From Pseudomonas sp. NFR16 (GTDB lineage Bacteria > Pseudomonadota > Gammaproteobacteria > Pseudomonadales > Pseudomonadaceae): a DNA stretch of 64,000 bases. How positions within the stretch are numbered: the first letter of the stretch is position 1; every line of letters starts with the position of its first letter. This document shows, in pieces, positions 44,452 through 56,809 of this stretch. The stretch spans positions 434,001-498,000 of the forward strand of contig NZ_FNYJ01000001.1 in NCBI RefSeq assembly GCF_900108875.1, read 5' to 3'. The notes under the pieces were generated by a model. The model was not told the DNA's origin. It worked only from the letters and a program-made list of their open reading frames with translations, and did no database searches. Both the position numbers and the translations under genes were made by a program.

Positions 44452-45474
44452 GTGGAGTTCATGTTCGATTACGCCAGCTTTCTGGCAAAAACCGTCACCG
44501 TGGTGATTGCGATCGTCGTGGTGCTGGTGGTCATCGGCTCGCTGCGCGGCCGTGGTCGGCGGGCTGGCGGCGGTCAGTTGCACGTGACCAGGCTCAACGA
44601 TTTCTACAAGGGCCTGCGTGACCGCCTTGAAGGCTCGCTGCTCGACAAGGCCCGACTCAAGGCGCTGCGCAAGGCACAGGCCAAGGACCTGAAGAAGGAA
44701 AAGAAACAGGCTGACGTCAAGCCACGCGTTTACGTGCTGGATTTCGATGGCGACATTAAAGCCTCAGCCACCGAAAGCATGCGTCATGAAATCACTGCAC
44801 TGCTGACCCTGGCCACCGACAAGGATGAGGTGGTGCTGCGTCTGGAAAGCGGTGGCGGCATGGTGCACAGCTACGGCCTGGCGTCTTCGCAATTGGCCCG
44901 TATCCGGCAGGCAGGCATTCCGTTGACCATCTGCATCGACAAGGTTGCGGCCAGCGGCGGCTACATGATGGCGTGTATCGGCAATCGCATCATCAGCGCG
45001 CCCTTTGCGGTGCTGGGTTCCATCGGCGTGGTTGCGCAGCTGCCTAACGTCAACCGGCTGCTGAAAAAGCACGACATCGATTTCGAAGTGCTGACCGCCG
45101 GCGAGTACAAGCGCACGCTGACGGTTTTTGGCGAAAACACCGAGAAAGGCCGCGAGAAGTTTCAGCAGGACCTGGACATCACTCACGAGCTGTTCAAGAA
45201 CTTCGTCGCCAGCTATCGTCCGCAGCTGCAGATCGATGAAGTGGCCACCGGCGAAGTCTGGCTGGGCATGGCGGCCAAGGATAAACAACTCGTGGATGAG
45301 CTGAAGACCAGCGACGAGTACCTGTCCGAGAAGGCCAAATCTGCCGACGTTTTCCATCTGCATTACGCCGAACGCAAGAGCCTGCAAGAGCGCGTCGGTC
45401 TCGCCGCGAGCGCGTCGGTCGACCGGCTGGTGACCGGCTGGTGGAGCAAGCTGACGCAACAGCGGTTTTGGTAA
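44452..45474 (+). CDS. sohB: Inner-membrane serine protease SohB
   Basis: S49 peptidase of 340 residues. An N-terminal membrane helix (about 8-28) is followed by a basic, Lys-rich linker and the protease domain. The catalytic Ser is in KVAASGGYMMACI and the Lys in AGEYKRTLTVFGENTEKGREKF. The length and the N-terminal extension match SohB rather than SppA. The start is the GTG at 44452 with AAGGAG five bases before; an ATG three codons later is the alternative. Confidence 0.94.
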   Translation: MEFMFDYASFLAKTVTVVIAIVVVLVVIGSLRGRGRRAGGGQLHVTRLNDFYKGLRDRLEGSLLDKARLKALRKAQAKDLKKEKKQADVKPRVYVLDFDGDIKASATESMRHEITALLTLATDKDEVVLRLESGGGMVHSYGLASSQLARIRQAGIPLTICIDKVAASGGYMMACIGNRIISAPFAVLGSIGVVAQLPNVNRLLKKHDIDFEVLTAGEYKRTLTVFGENTEKGREKFQQDLDITHELFKNFVASYRPQLQIDEVATGEVWLGMAAKDKQLVDELKTSDEYLSEKAKSADVFHLHYAERKSLQERVGLAASASVDRLVTGWWSKLTQQRFW

Positions 45475-45617
45475 CGGCCGGGTCTTTACGCAATCTCGAC
45501 GATTTGAACGGGTTTGCGCACCCGAACTGTTTTGCCCGGATCTGACGGGATCTGCAGGAGCGTGGCTTATCCCGCGACGCGGTGTGTCAGCCTCGATCCG
45601 GATAGATGACCGAGCGC

Positions 45618-45683
45618 CTTCCCGGCTAAAGCCGGTCCTACGAGAGGCTTGCGGCGTCTGTAGGACCGGCTTTAGCCGGGAAG
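45618..45683. repeat. REPIN of the CCGGCTTTAGCCGG family
   Basis: CTTCCCGGCTAAAGCCGG (continuing TCCTAC) and its inverted copy GTAGGACCGGCTTTAGCCGG flank a short loop. Same family as the array at 14.2 kb. With the terminator at 45881 it accounts for the 464-bp gap after sohB; the rest (45475-45617 and 45684-45880) shows no gene with a ribosome site. Confidence 0.9.
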
Positions 45684-45880
45684 AGGCCGGGGCGTGCAGT
45701 CAACAGGCAGTGATTGGAAATCAGTCTTCGTGGAGCATTTGCTCAGGTCTTGTGCTCAGCCTGAAAGCCTGGCAAATGCCGGCCCCTTGAGGAGTACTCA
45801 TGAAACCAACGGGATGACCGCTTCGTTTTCAGCGGCTGAATTCGGTCTTCACGGGCAAACGCCCTATTACAGGCGGCACG

Positions 45881-45916
45881 AAAAAGCCCCGGCTTCTCAC
45901 GAAACCGGGGCTTTTT
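45881..45916. terminator. Bidirectional rho-independent terminator
   Basis: A perfect 12-bp stem, AAAAAGCCCCGG / CCGGGGCTTTTT, with A-run on one side and T-run on the other, works in both directions. It separates the sohB transcript from the convergent cysI-DUF934 operon, whose last stop is 24 bp away. Confidence 0.92.
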
Positions 45917-45939
45917 GTTGCCTCTGTATCAGCGCCGGA

Positions 45940-46434
45940 TCAACGGCGACGGAACAAAGGCAAGGGCTCGTCGGTGGCTGCCTGATACGTCACCGAAAAG
46001 TCCCGCAGGCTGGCCAGCGCTTCGTACGGGTCTTTGTCCGCGCGAATGGCGAAGGCATCGAAGCCGCAGCGATGGAGGTAGAACAACTGATCGCGCAGCA
46101 CGTCGCCGATCGCACGCAATTCGCCTTTGTAGCCGTAGCGATCGCGCAGCAGGCGAGCGTTGGAGTAGCTGCGTCCGTCGGTGAACGCCGGGAAGTTCAG
46201 GGCAATGACCTGGAACTGATTGGCGTCGTCACCGATTTCTTCGGCTTCTTCATCGCTGTCCAGCCAGACACCCAGGCCACCATCACGCGCTTTCAACGCG
46301 TGACTGTGCTCGCGCCACAAGGCCAGCGGAACGATCAGGTCGTCGCAGTTGGACAGGCTGCCGAACTCGGTGTCCTTGGGCAACAGGTGCCAGGTTTCGT
46401 CGATGACTTCGTTGTTCTTAATGATTCGCTGCAT
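45940..46434 (-). CDS. DUF934 protein of the sulfite reductase operon
   Basis: 164-residue soluble protein of family DUF934, regularly encoded right after cysI in proteobacteria. It begins MQRIIKNNEVIDETWHLLP and has the conserved FPAFTDGRSYSNARLLRDRYGYKGELRAIGDVLRDQLFYLHRCGFDAF block. Its function is unproven; a role in assembling or supplying electrons to the sulfite reductase is suspected from gene order. AAGGAG seven bases before 46434 sets the start, giving a 17-base overlap with the end of cysI. Confidence 0.92.
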   Translation of the reverse strand: MQRIIKNNEVIDETWHLLPKDTEFGSLSNCDDLIVPLALWREHSHALKARDGGLGVWLDSDEEAEEIGDDANQFQVIALNFPAFTDGRSYSNARLLRDRYGYKGELRAIGDVLRDQLFYLHRCGFDAFAIRADKDPYEALASLRDFSVTYQAATDEPLPLFRRR

Positions 46435-48076
46435 AGACGCGCTCCTTGAAAGGGTCGATGCCGATACGCTGGTAGGTGTCGATGAAGCGCTCGTCCTCGT
46501 TGCGTTTCTCAACGTAGACATTGATCAGCTTCTCGATCACGTCCGGCATGGCGTCCTGTGCGAAGGATGGGCCAAGGATCTTGCCCAGGCTAGCGTCCCG
46601 GCTGGCGCTGCCGCCAAGGGACACCTGGTAGAACTCTTCACCTTTCTTGTCCACGCCCAGAATGCCGATATGGCCGACGTGGTGGTGGCCGCAGGCGTTC
46701 ATGCAGCCGGAAATGTTCAGGTCCAGTTCGCCGATGTCGAACAGGTAGTCCAGATCGTCGAAACGGCGCTGAATGGATTCGGCGATCGGGATCGATTTGG
46801 CGTTGGCGAGCGAACAGAAATCGCCGCCCGGGCAGCAGATGATGTCGGTCAGCAGGCCGATGTTCGGTGTCGCGAAACCTTGCTCGCGCAGCTCGCCCCA
46901 CATCGTGAAGAGCTGACTCTGCTCGACGTCGGCCAGAATGATGTTCTGCTCGTGAGAGGTGCGCAGTTGGCCGAAGCTGTAGCGGTCGGCCAGATCGGCG
47001 ATGCCGTCCAGTTGCTTGTCGGTGACGTCGCCCGGGGCAACGCCGGTCGGCTTGAGCGACAGCGTCACGGCAGCGTAGCCGGGCTTCTTGTGCGCCAGCA
47101 CGTTGCGCGAACGCCAGCGGGCGAAACCCGGATGCTCTTTGTCGAGCTGAGCGAGTTCAGTGCTGTAGTCGGCCAGCGCCTTGTACTCGGGATCGACGAA
47201 GTGTCTGGCGACGCGATGCACTTCGGCTTCGGTCAGAGTGGTCTGGCCGCCACGCAGGTGGGCCATTTCCGCCTCGACCTTCTCGGCGAAGACCTCTGGG
47301 GTGAGCGCCTTGACCAGGATCTTGATCCGGGCCTTGTACTTGTTGTCGCGACGACCGTAGCGGTTGTAAACGCGCAGGATGGCGTCCAGGTAGCTCAACA
47401 GGTCCTGCCATGGCAGGAATTCGTTGATGAATGCACCGACGACAGGCGTACGACCCAGACCACCGCCCACCAGCACGCGGAAGCCGAGTTCGCCTGCGGC
47501 GTTCTTCACTGGCTCCAGGCCAATGTCATGGACTTCGATGGCGGCACGGTCGGACGTGGAACCGTTGATCGCGATCTTGAACTTGCGCGGCAGGTAGGCG
47601 AATTCCGGGTGGAATGTCGTCCACTGACGCACGATTTCACACCATGGGCGCGGGTCAACCAGCTCATCGGCAGCGACGCCGGCAAACTGGTCCGTGGTGA
47701 CGTTGCGCAGGCAGTTACCGCTGGTCTGGATCGCGTGCATCTGCACAGTGGCCAGTTCAGCGAGAATATCGGGAATGTCTTCCAGCGCCGGCCAATTGAA
47801 CTGCACGTTCTGGCGGGTACTGATGTGGGCGTAGCCCTTGTCGTAGTCGCGGGCGATTTTCGCCAGCATGCGAGTCTGGCGCGACGTCAGTTGACCGTAA
47901 GGCACGGCAACGCGAAGCATCGGGGCGAAACGCTGGATGTAGAGGCCGTTTTGCAGGCGAAGCGGGCGAAACTCTTCTTCGCTGAGCTCGCCGGCCAGAT
48001 AGCGGCGGGTCTGGTCGCGGAACTGCTTGACGCGGTCCTCGATGATCCGCTGATCGTACTCGTCGTATACGTACAT
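46418..48076 (-). CDS. cysI: Sulfite reductase, siroheme/iron-sulfur subunit
   Basis: 552-residue nitrite/sulfite reductase that makes sulfide from sulfite for cysteine synthesis. The substrate-binding Arg/Lys region includes GYAHISTRQNVQFNW. The cysteines that hold the [4Fe-4S] cluster and bridge to siroheme are in CCPGGDFC and CMNACGHHH. A second copy of the ferredoxin-like half is seen earlier (NVTTDQFAGV). The type is the ferredoxin- or CysJ-independent one usual in pseudomonads. Its promoter should lie in the 329-bp region upstream, which carries a perfect palindrome. Confidence 0.93.
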   Translation of the reverse strand: MYVYDEYDQRIIEDRVKQFRDQTRRYLAGELSEEEFRPLRLQNGLYIQRFAPMLRVAVPYGQLTSRQTRMLAKIARDYDKGYAHISTRQNVQFNWPALEDIPDILAELATVQMHAIQTSGNCLRNVTTDQFAGVAADELVDPRPWCEIVRQWTTFHPEFAYLPRKFKIAINGSTSDRAAIEVHDIGLEPVKNAAGELGFRVLVGGGLGRTPVVGAFINEFLPWQDLLSYLDAILRVYNRYGRRDNKYKARIKILVKALTPEVFAEKVEAEMAHLRGGQTTLTEAEVHRVARHFVDPEYKALADYSTELAQLDKEHPGFARWRSRNVLAHKKPGYAAVTLSLKPTGVAPGDVTDKQLDGIADLADRYSFGQLRTSHEQNIILADVEQSQLFTMWGELREQGFATPNIGLLTDIICCPGGDFCSLANAKSIPIAESIQRRFDDLDYLFDIGELDLNISGCMNACGHHHVGHIGILGVDKKGEEFYQVSLGGSASRDASLGKILGPSFAQDAMPDVIEKLINVYVEKRNEDERFIDTYQRIGIDPFKERVYAANH

Positions 48077-48406
48077 GGTGGTCCTGTTCTCAGGCGGTTC
48101 ACTGCTGCTTAGACGGCCCGAAGCAGGCGATGCGTTGTCGCAAGGGTTTCAGGCCGCTGAACAAATCTGCGCGCACGGTCGCGCAGCCCCATAAGGAGCC
48201 GGGGGAGGTTACCAGTTTGTAGATATGCGCAAAAGTGATGTTTGAATATAAGTAAATAACTGAAAGTGCTAAGCACTTCATCGGCTACTCATGACCCCAC
48301 TTGTGGTAAGGGGAAGCGTCAACTTTACTCTGGCAATGGCTGCGGTCAACCGTCCGCCGCCTGCTCCATCTGCAATCACCAATAAGAACTGACAAGAGGC
48401 GATGCA
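48077..48406. other. Divergent promoter region of cysI with a palindrome
   Basis: 330 bp between cysI and a small membrane protein gene. The part next to cysI is AT-rich (about 48225-48265), as expected for a CysB-activated promoter. A perfect 15-base palindrome, AAGTGCTAAGCACTT at 48264-48278, may be an operator. Shorter symmetry CCACTTGTGG lies near 48298. No further gene seen. Confidence 0.45.
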
Positions 48407-48523
48407 ATGAGTAACAACCACCCTAAAGTTGCCAAGTCCGACAGCCATGTGGATGCCTGGGCAATTCTCTTCATCATTATTCTCGTCGTAGGTGCTGCCA
48501 TCTTCTGGGTCAGCCACCAGTAA
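48407..48523 (+). CDS. Small single-pass membrane protein (38 residues)
   Basis: ATG at 48407, with AGAGG seven bases before it, opens a 38-codon frame beginning MSNNHPKVAKSDSHVDAWA, followed by a hydrophobic helix of about 18 residues (ILFIIILVVGAAIFWV) and a short SHQ end. The pattern of polar N-terminus and one helix predicts an inner-membrane microprotein. I believe similar proteins occur in other pseudomonads but know no function. Divergent from cysI; the next gene is a broken binding-protein gene 115 bp away. It is shorter than usual gene-finding limits. Confidence 0.72.
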   Translation: MSNNHPKVAKSDSHVDAWAILFIIILVVGAAIFWVSHQ

Positions 48524-48638
48524 TTCAGGCACTTTGCCTTCAAGTCGGGTACACAATCGCCGACAGCTGCCGATAGGATAGGAGCGGGTCTGGATTTTCA
48601 GACCTGCCGAGTGTCCTTTGGCGTAAGGCGGGGTGTCC

Positions 48639-49726
48639 ATGATCAGGTTTTTCAATGGCTGCCTCCTTTTACTGGTGTGGGGGATGTGGTCGAGCGGCGC
48701 GTGCGCGGCATCGGTGGTTTTCCTCAATCCCGGCTCGGCACCGGACCCTTATTGGTCAAGCTATTCAAGGTTCATGCAGACGGCTGCCGACCGGCTTGGC
48801 ATGAGCCTGAAAATTCACTACACCCACCGCGACACCCGCGCCTTGCTCACGCTGGCACGCCAGACGCTGTCGGGGCCTGAGCGGCCGGACTACCTGGTGT
48901 TCTCCAACGAGCTGAACGTGGCTCCGGAAATCCTGCGGCTTTCGGTGGGCAGCGGGGTTCGGCTGCTGGCGGTCAATAACACCTTCACGGAGGATCAACT
49001 GAGCATCCTGGGGCACCTTCCGGATCGCTACCCCGACTTTCTCGGCAGCCTGGTCGCCAATGACGAGGAGGGCGGCTACCTGGTCGCCAGCAGTTGATCG
49101 AAGCGCAGTCACGTGCCGCGCCGGGCAAACCCGTCGAAATCCTTGCATTCTCCGGGACCAACAGCACGCCGGTCTCGCTGCAGCGCGAGCGTGGCCTGTA
49201 CCGGGCGCTCGCCGAATATCCACATGTGCGCCTGCGCCAGATCGTGCTTGGCGGCTGGCGTCGTGACCGCGCGCATGAACAGGCGCAAGTGCTGCTCAAG
49301 CGTTATCCGGATATCAGCGTGATCTGGACGGCCAGCGATCAGATGGCATTCGGGGTGATGGATGCCATTCGCGAAACCGGCCAGCAGCCTGGAAAGGACG
49401 TTCTGCTCGGGACGATCAACGATTCGACGGCCGCGTTGCAGGCGCAACGGGACGGACTGCTGAACGTGGTGGTCGGTGGCCACTTCACGCTGGGTGGCTG
49501 GGCGCTCGTGCTGCTGCATGATTACGACGAGGCTGAGCCCTCGGTGCGCCAGCGCATCGGCAACTGGCGGGTGCGCGCGATGCGGATCAGGGAGCGCAAG
49601 GACGCCGCGTTTTATATCCAGGCCAATCAGCGCGACGACTACGACATTGACGTGCGTCAATTTATCGAAGGCCGCAGTCCCGCCGGTGTGGGCTATCCCT
49701 TCGTGAACGTCGGACCTCGGGACTGA
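48639..49726 (+). pseudogene. Periplasmic binding protein gene with a frameshift
   Basis: Two adjoining frames together make a complete periplasmic sugar-binding-like protein. The first (to 49097) has a signal peptide (about 24 residues, ending GACA) and the N-terminal lobe from SVVFLNPGSAPDPYW to NDEEGGYLVAS. The second continues from about 49094 with LIEAQSRAAPGKPVEILAFSGTNS through SVIWTASDQMAFGVMDAI. The phase changes near 49085-49096: one extra base there would restore SQLIEAQ. So either a recent one-base deletion or a sequencing error. The protein fold resembles ABC-linked or signalling LacI-type binding proteins; no permease genes are adjacent. Confidence 0.8.
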
Positions 49727-49738
49727 AGCCGATCTGGC

Positions 49739-49981
49739 TCAGCGAGTTGCGAAAAACAGCACCAGTTGCACGATGCCCAGCAGGGCCAGCGCGAAGAAGG
49801 CCGTGAAGGCAACGCCAAGCAGGATGAAGTGCACCGGCTTGCCATGACTGAAATCCCGCGCACGATTGCGCTGGCTTTGAACGCCAAACGCCGCGGCCGT
49901 GACGCTGTGCAGCATCTGCCAGAAAGTGAGTGGCGTACCGTCGGCAGGCGTGGCGGACGGGTCTTCGTCCGGTTTGTCCAT
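49739..49981 (-). CDS. DUF2970 small membrane protein
   Basis: 80-residue protein of the DUF2970 family, recognised by TFWQMLHSVTAAAFGVQSQRNRARDFSHGKPVHF, followed by one hydrophobic helix (about 53-77, ILLGVAFTAFFALALLGIVQLVLFF). The N-terminus is polar and Pro/Asp-rich. Family function is unknown. Stands alone on the minus strand between the broken binding-protein gene and metH, both of which it neighbours closely. Confidence 0.9.
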   Translation of the reverse strand: MDKPDEDPSATPADGTPLTFWQMLHSVTAAAFGVQSQRNRARDFSHGKPVHFILLGVAFTAFFALALLGIVQLVLFFATR

Positions 49982-50143
49982 GACATCCTCCAGTCCATCG
50001 TGGAAGGTCTGCAGGAAGGATAGTCGTAAATCGGTGAGCGCCTGCGGTGGCGCTTGCCCGATCGTGCAGTGTCAGCGGGCGTTGAACCACTGACACGACC
50101 CTGTCGCGGGCAAACGCTCTTGCAGGTTGATCAGTCCATTGGC

Positions 50144-53854
<3,711 letters not shown>

Positions 53855-53948
53855 GAGGGTTACCCGGATGAAAAAGTACGAAATAGGGTGTCGCTGAAAA
53901 GTGCGAAATAATAGCAAACCTGTATCGTTTTAAACCGTTACCAGATTT

Positions 53949-53967
53949 ACATGAATTCTGTTCATGT
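53949..53967. promoter_or_regulatory. MetR-type operator between metH and cti
   Basis: TGAATTCTGTTCA at 53952-53964 matches the MetR consensus TGAA-N5-TTCA exactly and is part of a larger inverted repeat with seven-base arms (ACATGAA / TTCATGT). It lies about 100 bp before the metH start, where MetR activates metH in enterobacteria. The same site is 60 bp before cti. Confidence 0.65.
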
Positions 53968-54026
53968 TGATATCGGTTCGCCACGGGTAGAATTGACGGG
54001 TTTTTTATTTTCAGGACGCCCGTTCC

Positions 54027-56327
54027 ATGTTGCATCGCTTGTTCGCCCTGTGTGTGGGTCTGTTGTCATGCGGTGCAGCGTTGGCGCAGTCGCCCACCGC
54101 TTCGCCGGCTATTTCTTACAGCCGGGACATCCAGCCGATTTTTACCGAGAAGTGCGTCGCCTGCCATGCATGCAACGACGCGGCCTGTCAGTTGAACCTG
54201 GGCAGCGCGGAAGGCGTGTCGCGCGGGGCATCCAAAGTGCCGGTGTATCAGGGCGATCGCAGTCAGGCCGTGGCGCCCACGCGGATCTTTTATGACGCGC
54301 AAGGCCCTGATGCCTGGCGCAGGAAGGGCTTTTATTCAGTGCTCGATGGGCAGAGCAATCAGGCCGCGCTGATGGCGAAGATGCTTGAACTTGGCCACAG
54401 CGCGCCACTGGTGCCCAACGCCAGACTGCCTGACGACATCGTGTTGGGGCTCAACCGCGAAAACATGTGCCCGCTGCCGCAAGAATTCGAAGGTTACGCC
54501 AGGTCGCATCCGGGGCAGGGCATGCCGCTGGCTGTGACCGGGTTGACGGACGCCCAGTACACGACCTTGCAGAGCTGGCTGGCGCAGGGCGCACCGGTGG
54601 AACAGACGCCGGTGCAGCCAAGCGCTGGCGAGGCGGCGCAGATCAATGAATGGGAAAACCTGTTCAACCGGCCCGGCTCCACCGAAGCACTGGTGGCGCG
54701 CTGGCTCTACGAGCACCTGTTTCTTGCGCACATCTACTTTACCGACGGTGAGCAGGGGCATTTCTTCCAGTGGGTACGTTCGCGCACGCCCAGCGGCGAG
54801 CCTGTGGACCTCATCGCCACCCGGCGTCCCGATGACGATCCCGGCACGACGTTTTACTACCGCTTGATGCCGGTGCAAGGCGTGATCGTGCACAAGACCC
54901 ACATCACCTACCCGATGGGGCCGCAGAAACTGGCGCGGGTCAAGCAGCTGTTCTACAGCGGCAACTGGCATGCCACGGAATTGCCAGGCTATGGGCCGCA
55001 ACGCCGCGCCAATCCATTCGATACGTTCAAGGAAATTCCTGCGGTCGCGCGTTACCAGTTCATGCTGGACAACGCCGAATACTTCGTGCGCACGTTCATC
55101 CGCGGCCCTGTGTGCCGGGGACAGATCGCCACCGACGTGATCCGCGATCACTTCTGGGCCTTGTTCCAGGAGCCGGCACACGACCGCTACATCACCGATG
55201 CCGCTTACCGGGCCAAAGCCACGCCGTTGCTGGCGATGCCGGGGCAGAATGACGATGTCGGCAGCGTCCTCAGCCTCTGGCACGACTACCGTGACAAGCG
55301 CAATGAGTACGAGGACCTGCGCAGCGACGCCTACGCGCATATGCCGCCGCCCGGCTGGGCCACGCTGTGGGCCGGCAACGACAACGCGTTGCTGACCATC
55401 TTCCGTCACTTCGACAGCGCCACCGTCAACAAAGGGCTGATCGGCGATCTGCCGACCACCGTGTGGCTGTTCGACTACCCGCTGCTGGAGCGCACGTATT
55501 ATCAGTTGGTGGTGAATTTCGACGTGTATGGCAACGTGTCTCATCAGGTGCAGACGCGGCTGTATTTCGACCTGATCCGCAACGGCGCCGAAGTCAATTT
55601 CCTGCGTCTGATGCCGGCCGACAAACGCGACGACATCCTCGGCAGCTGGTACCAGAACACTGGCAAAGTGAAGATGTGGCTGGATTACCAGGCCATCGAT
55701 AACGACACGCCAACCGGCATGAAGCTGGACGAGGAGCATCCCAAGCGGGATTTCGAACGCAAGCTGATCGAGCGTGCGGGCACGTTGAACGCCACGCCCG
55801 ATCCGATCAACCGCTGCAGCGGCGCCTATTGTTCGCGCAAAGGGCTGGACCCGGTTTTCAGTGAGGTCGAGCAATCGCTCAGCCGGTTGGCTTCACGACC
55901 TGCGGCAGGCCTGAAGGTCATCAATCAGTTGCCTGAGGCGACGATGCTGCGCATTCAGGATGGCAGCGGCAAACGGATGGTCTACAGCATGCTGCGCAAT
56001 CGCGCCCACAGTAACGTGGCGTTTCTGCTCGGCGAGGTTTACCGCTATCAGCCGGGGCTGGACACCCTGACGATCTATCCGGGTGTGCTCAGCAGCTACC
56101 CCAACTTCATCTTCAACGTTCCGGCCAGCGAAGTCAGCGCGTTCGTCGACGCCATGGAGCAGGCCCGGGACGACAAGCCTGCGTTCGAACGCATCGTCCA
56201 GCGTTGGGGTGTGCGCCGCAGCCATCCGCTGTTCTGGACGTACTTCCACGACCTGGACCGCTATATACAGGAGACTGAACCGCGGGAGGCGGGGGTGCTG
56301 GATATGAATCGGTATGAGAATCTCTGA
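54027..56327 (+). CDS. cti: Fatty acid cis/trans isomerase
   Basis: 766-residue periplasmic heme enzyme that turns cis unsaturated fatty acids of phospholipids into trans forms, stiffening the membrane under solvent or heat stress. It has a signal peptide (about 20 residues, ending ALAQ) and a cytochrome c type heme site CVACHACNDAAC near residue 47. The length equals that known for the Pseudomonas enzyme and the gene follows metH divergently, as in other pseudomonads. The isomerase works without de novo control, so promoter sharing with metH may be incidental. Confidence 0.95.
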   Translation: MLHRLFALCVGLLSCGAALAQSPTASPAISYSRDIQPIFTEKCVACHACNDAACQLNLGSAEGVSRGASKVPVYQGDRSQAVAPTRIFYDAQGPDAWRRKGFYSVLDGQSNQAALMAKMLELGHSAPLVPNARLPDDIVLGLNRENMCPLPQEFEGYARSHPGQGMPLAVTGLTDAQYTTLQSWLAQGAPVEQTPVQPSAGEAAQINEWENLFNRPGSTEALVARWLYEHLFLAHIYFTDGEQGHFFQWVRSRTPSGEPVDLIATRRPDDDPGTTFYYRLMPVQGVIVHKTHITYPMGPQKLARVKQLFYSGNWHATELPGYGPQRRANPFDTFKEIPAVARYQFMLDNAEYFVRTFIRGPVCRGQIATDVIRDHFWALFQEPAHDRYITDAAYRAKATPLLAMPGQNDDVGSVLSLWHDYRDKRNEYEDLRSDAYAHMPPPGWATLWAGNDNALLTIFRHFDSATVNKGLIGDLPTTVWLFDYPLLERTYYQLVVNFDVYGNVSHQVQTRLYFDLIRNGAEVNFLRLMPADKRDDILGSWYQNTGKVKMWLDYQAIDNDTPTGMKLDEEHPKRDFERKLIERAGTLNATPDPINRCSGAYCSRKGLDPVFSEVEQSLSRLASRPAAGLKVINQLPEATMLRIQDGSGKRMVYSMLRNRAHSNVAFLLGEVYRYQPGLDTLTIYPGVLSSYPNFIFNVPASEVSAFVDAMEQARDDKPAFERIVQRWGVRRSHPLFWTYFHDLDRYIQETEPREAGVLDMNRYENL

Positions 56328-56416
56328 TCCGCAGGAACTGGCGCTTTGTGATCACTCGCGCAAGTAAGTCGGCGGTCTATAACGCCCCCTTCGATCAGCG
56401 GCGTAACAGCGGACAC

Positions 56417-56526
56417 CTTCCCGGCTGAAGCCGGTCCTACGGAAAGTTTGCGGCGCCTGTGGGAACGGCTTAAGCGGATCCTACGAAAAAGCCTGCTCCG
56501 TTGTAGGATCGGCTTCAGCCGGGAAG
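56417..56526. repeat. REP cluster (CCGGCTTNAGCCGG family)
   Basis: Three REP copies: CTTCCCGGCTGAAGCCGG at 56417-56434 (continuing to 56440), a decayed copy at 56459-56484, and GTAGGATCGGCTTCAGCCGG from 56503. Outer copies are inverted to each other. With the non-coding flanks 56328-56416 and 56527-56809 it fills the 482-bp gap between cti and the acyltransferase gene; nothing else was seen there. Confidence 0.85.
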
Positions 56527-56809
56527 AGGCCGGTGCAGGCTGTGGAGGTGAATGGGTTGAAAATTCGCTTTCGTAATCCCGCTCAGGCCCACAGTTTTTT
56601 CATGCCCGACCCAACCTCCGCTACGTCCCGCCAGTACGAGGCGAAACTGCAAAGCCCTTGTAAAACATGGCCTGCAGCCATTATGCAGCCCGTCAGACCT
56701 GCCGAACCTTTTGCCCAAACCTGACTCGGACCCTGTGAGTCGTCCCGCCAGCATGACCTTTTCGAGGTCCGGGATCGTGGGTCAAACCAGAGTAAGCAAG
56801 AGGTTGCAG

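Noticed and set aside
49094..49726. A separate gene starting at TTG 49094
   Set aside because: It begins in the middle of a binding-protein fold, without a signal peptide or ribosome site; better explained as the second half of the frameshifted gene.
50069..50096. Terminator after metH
   Set aside because: GTGTCAG / CTGACAC is only a 7-bp stem with a 14-base loop and no U-tract.
54336..55874. 512-codon open frame on the minus strand
   Set aside because: Opposes cti, which is full-length and has a heme motif.
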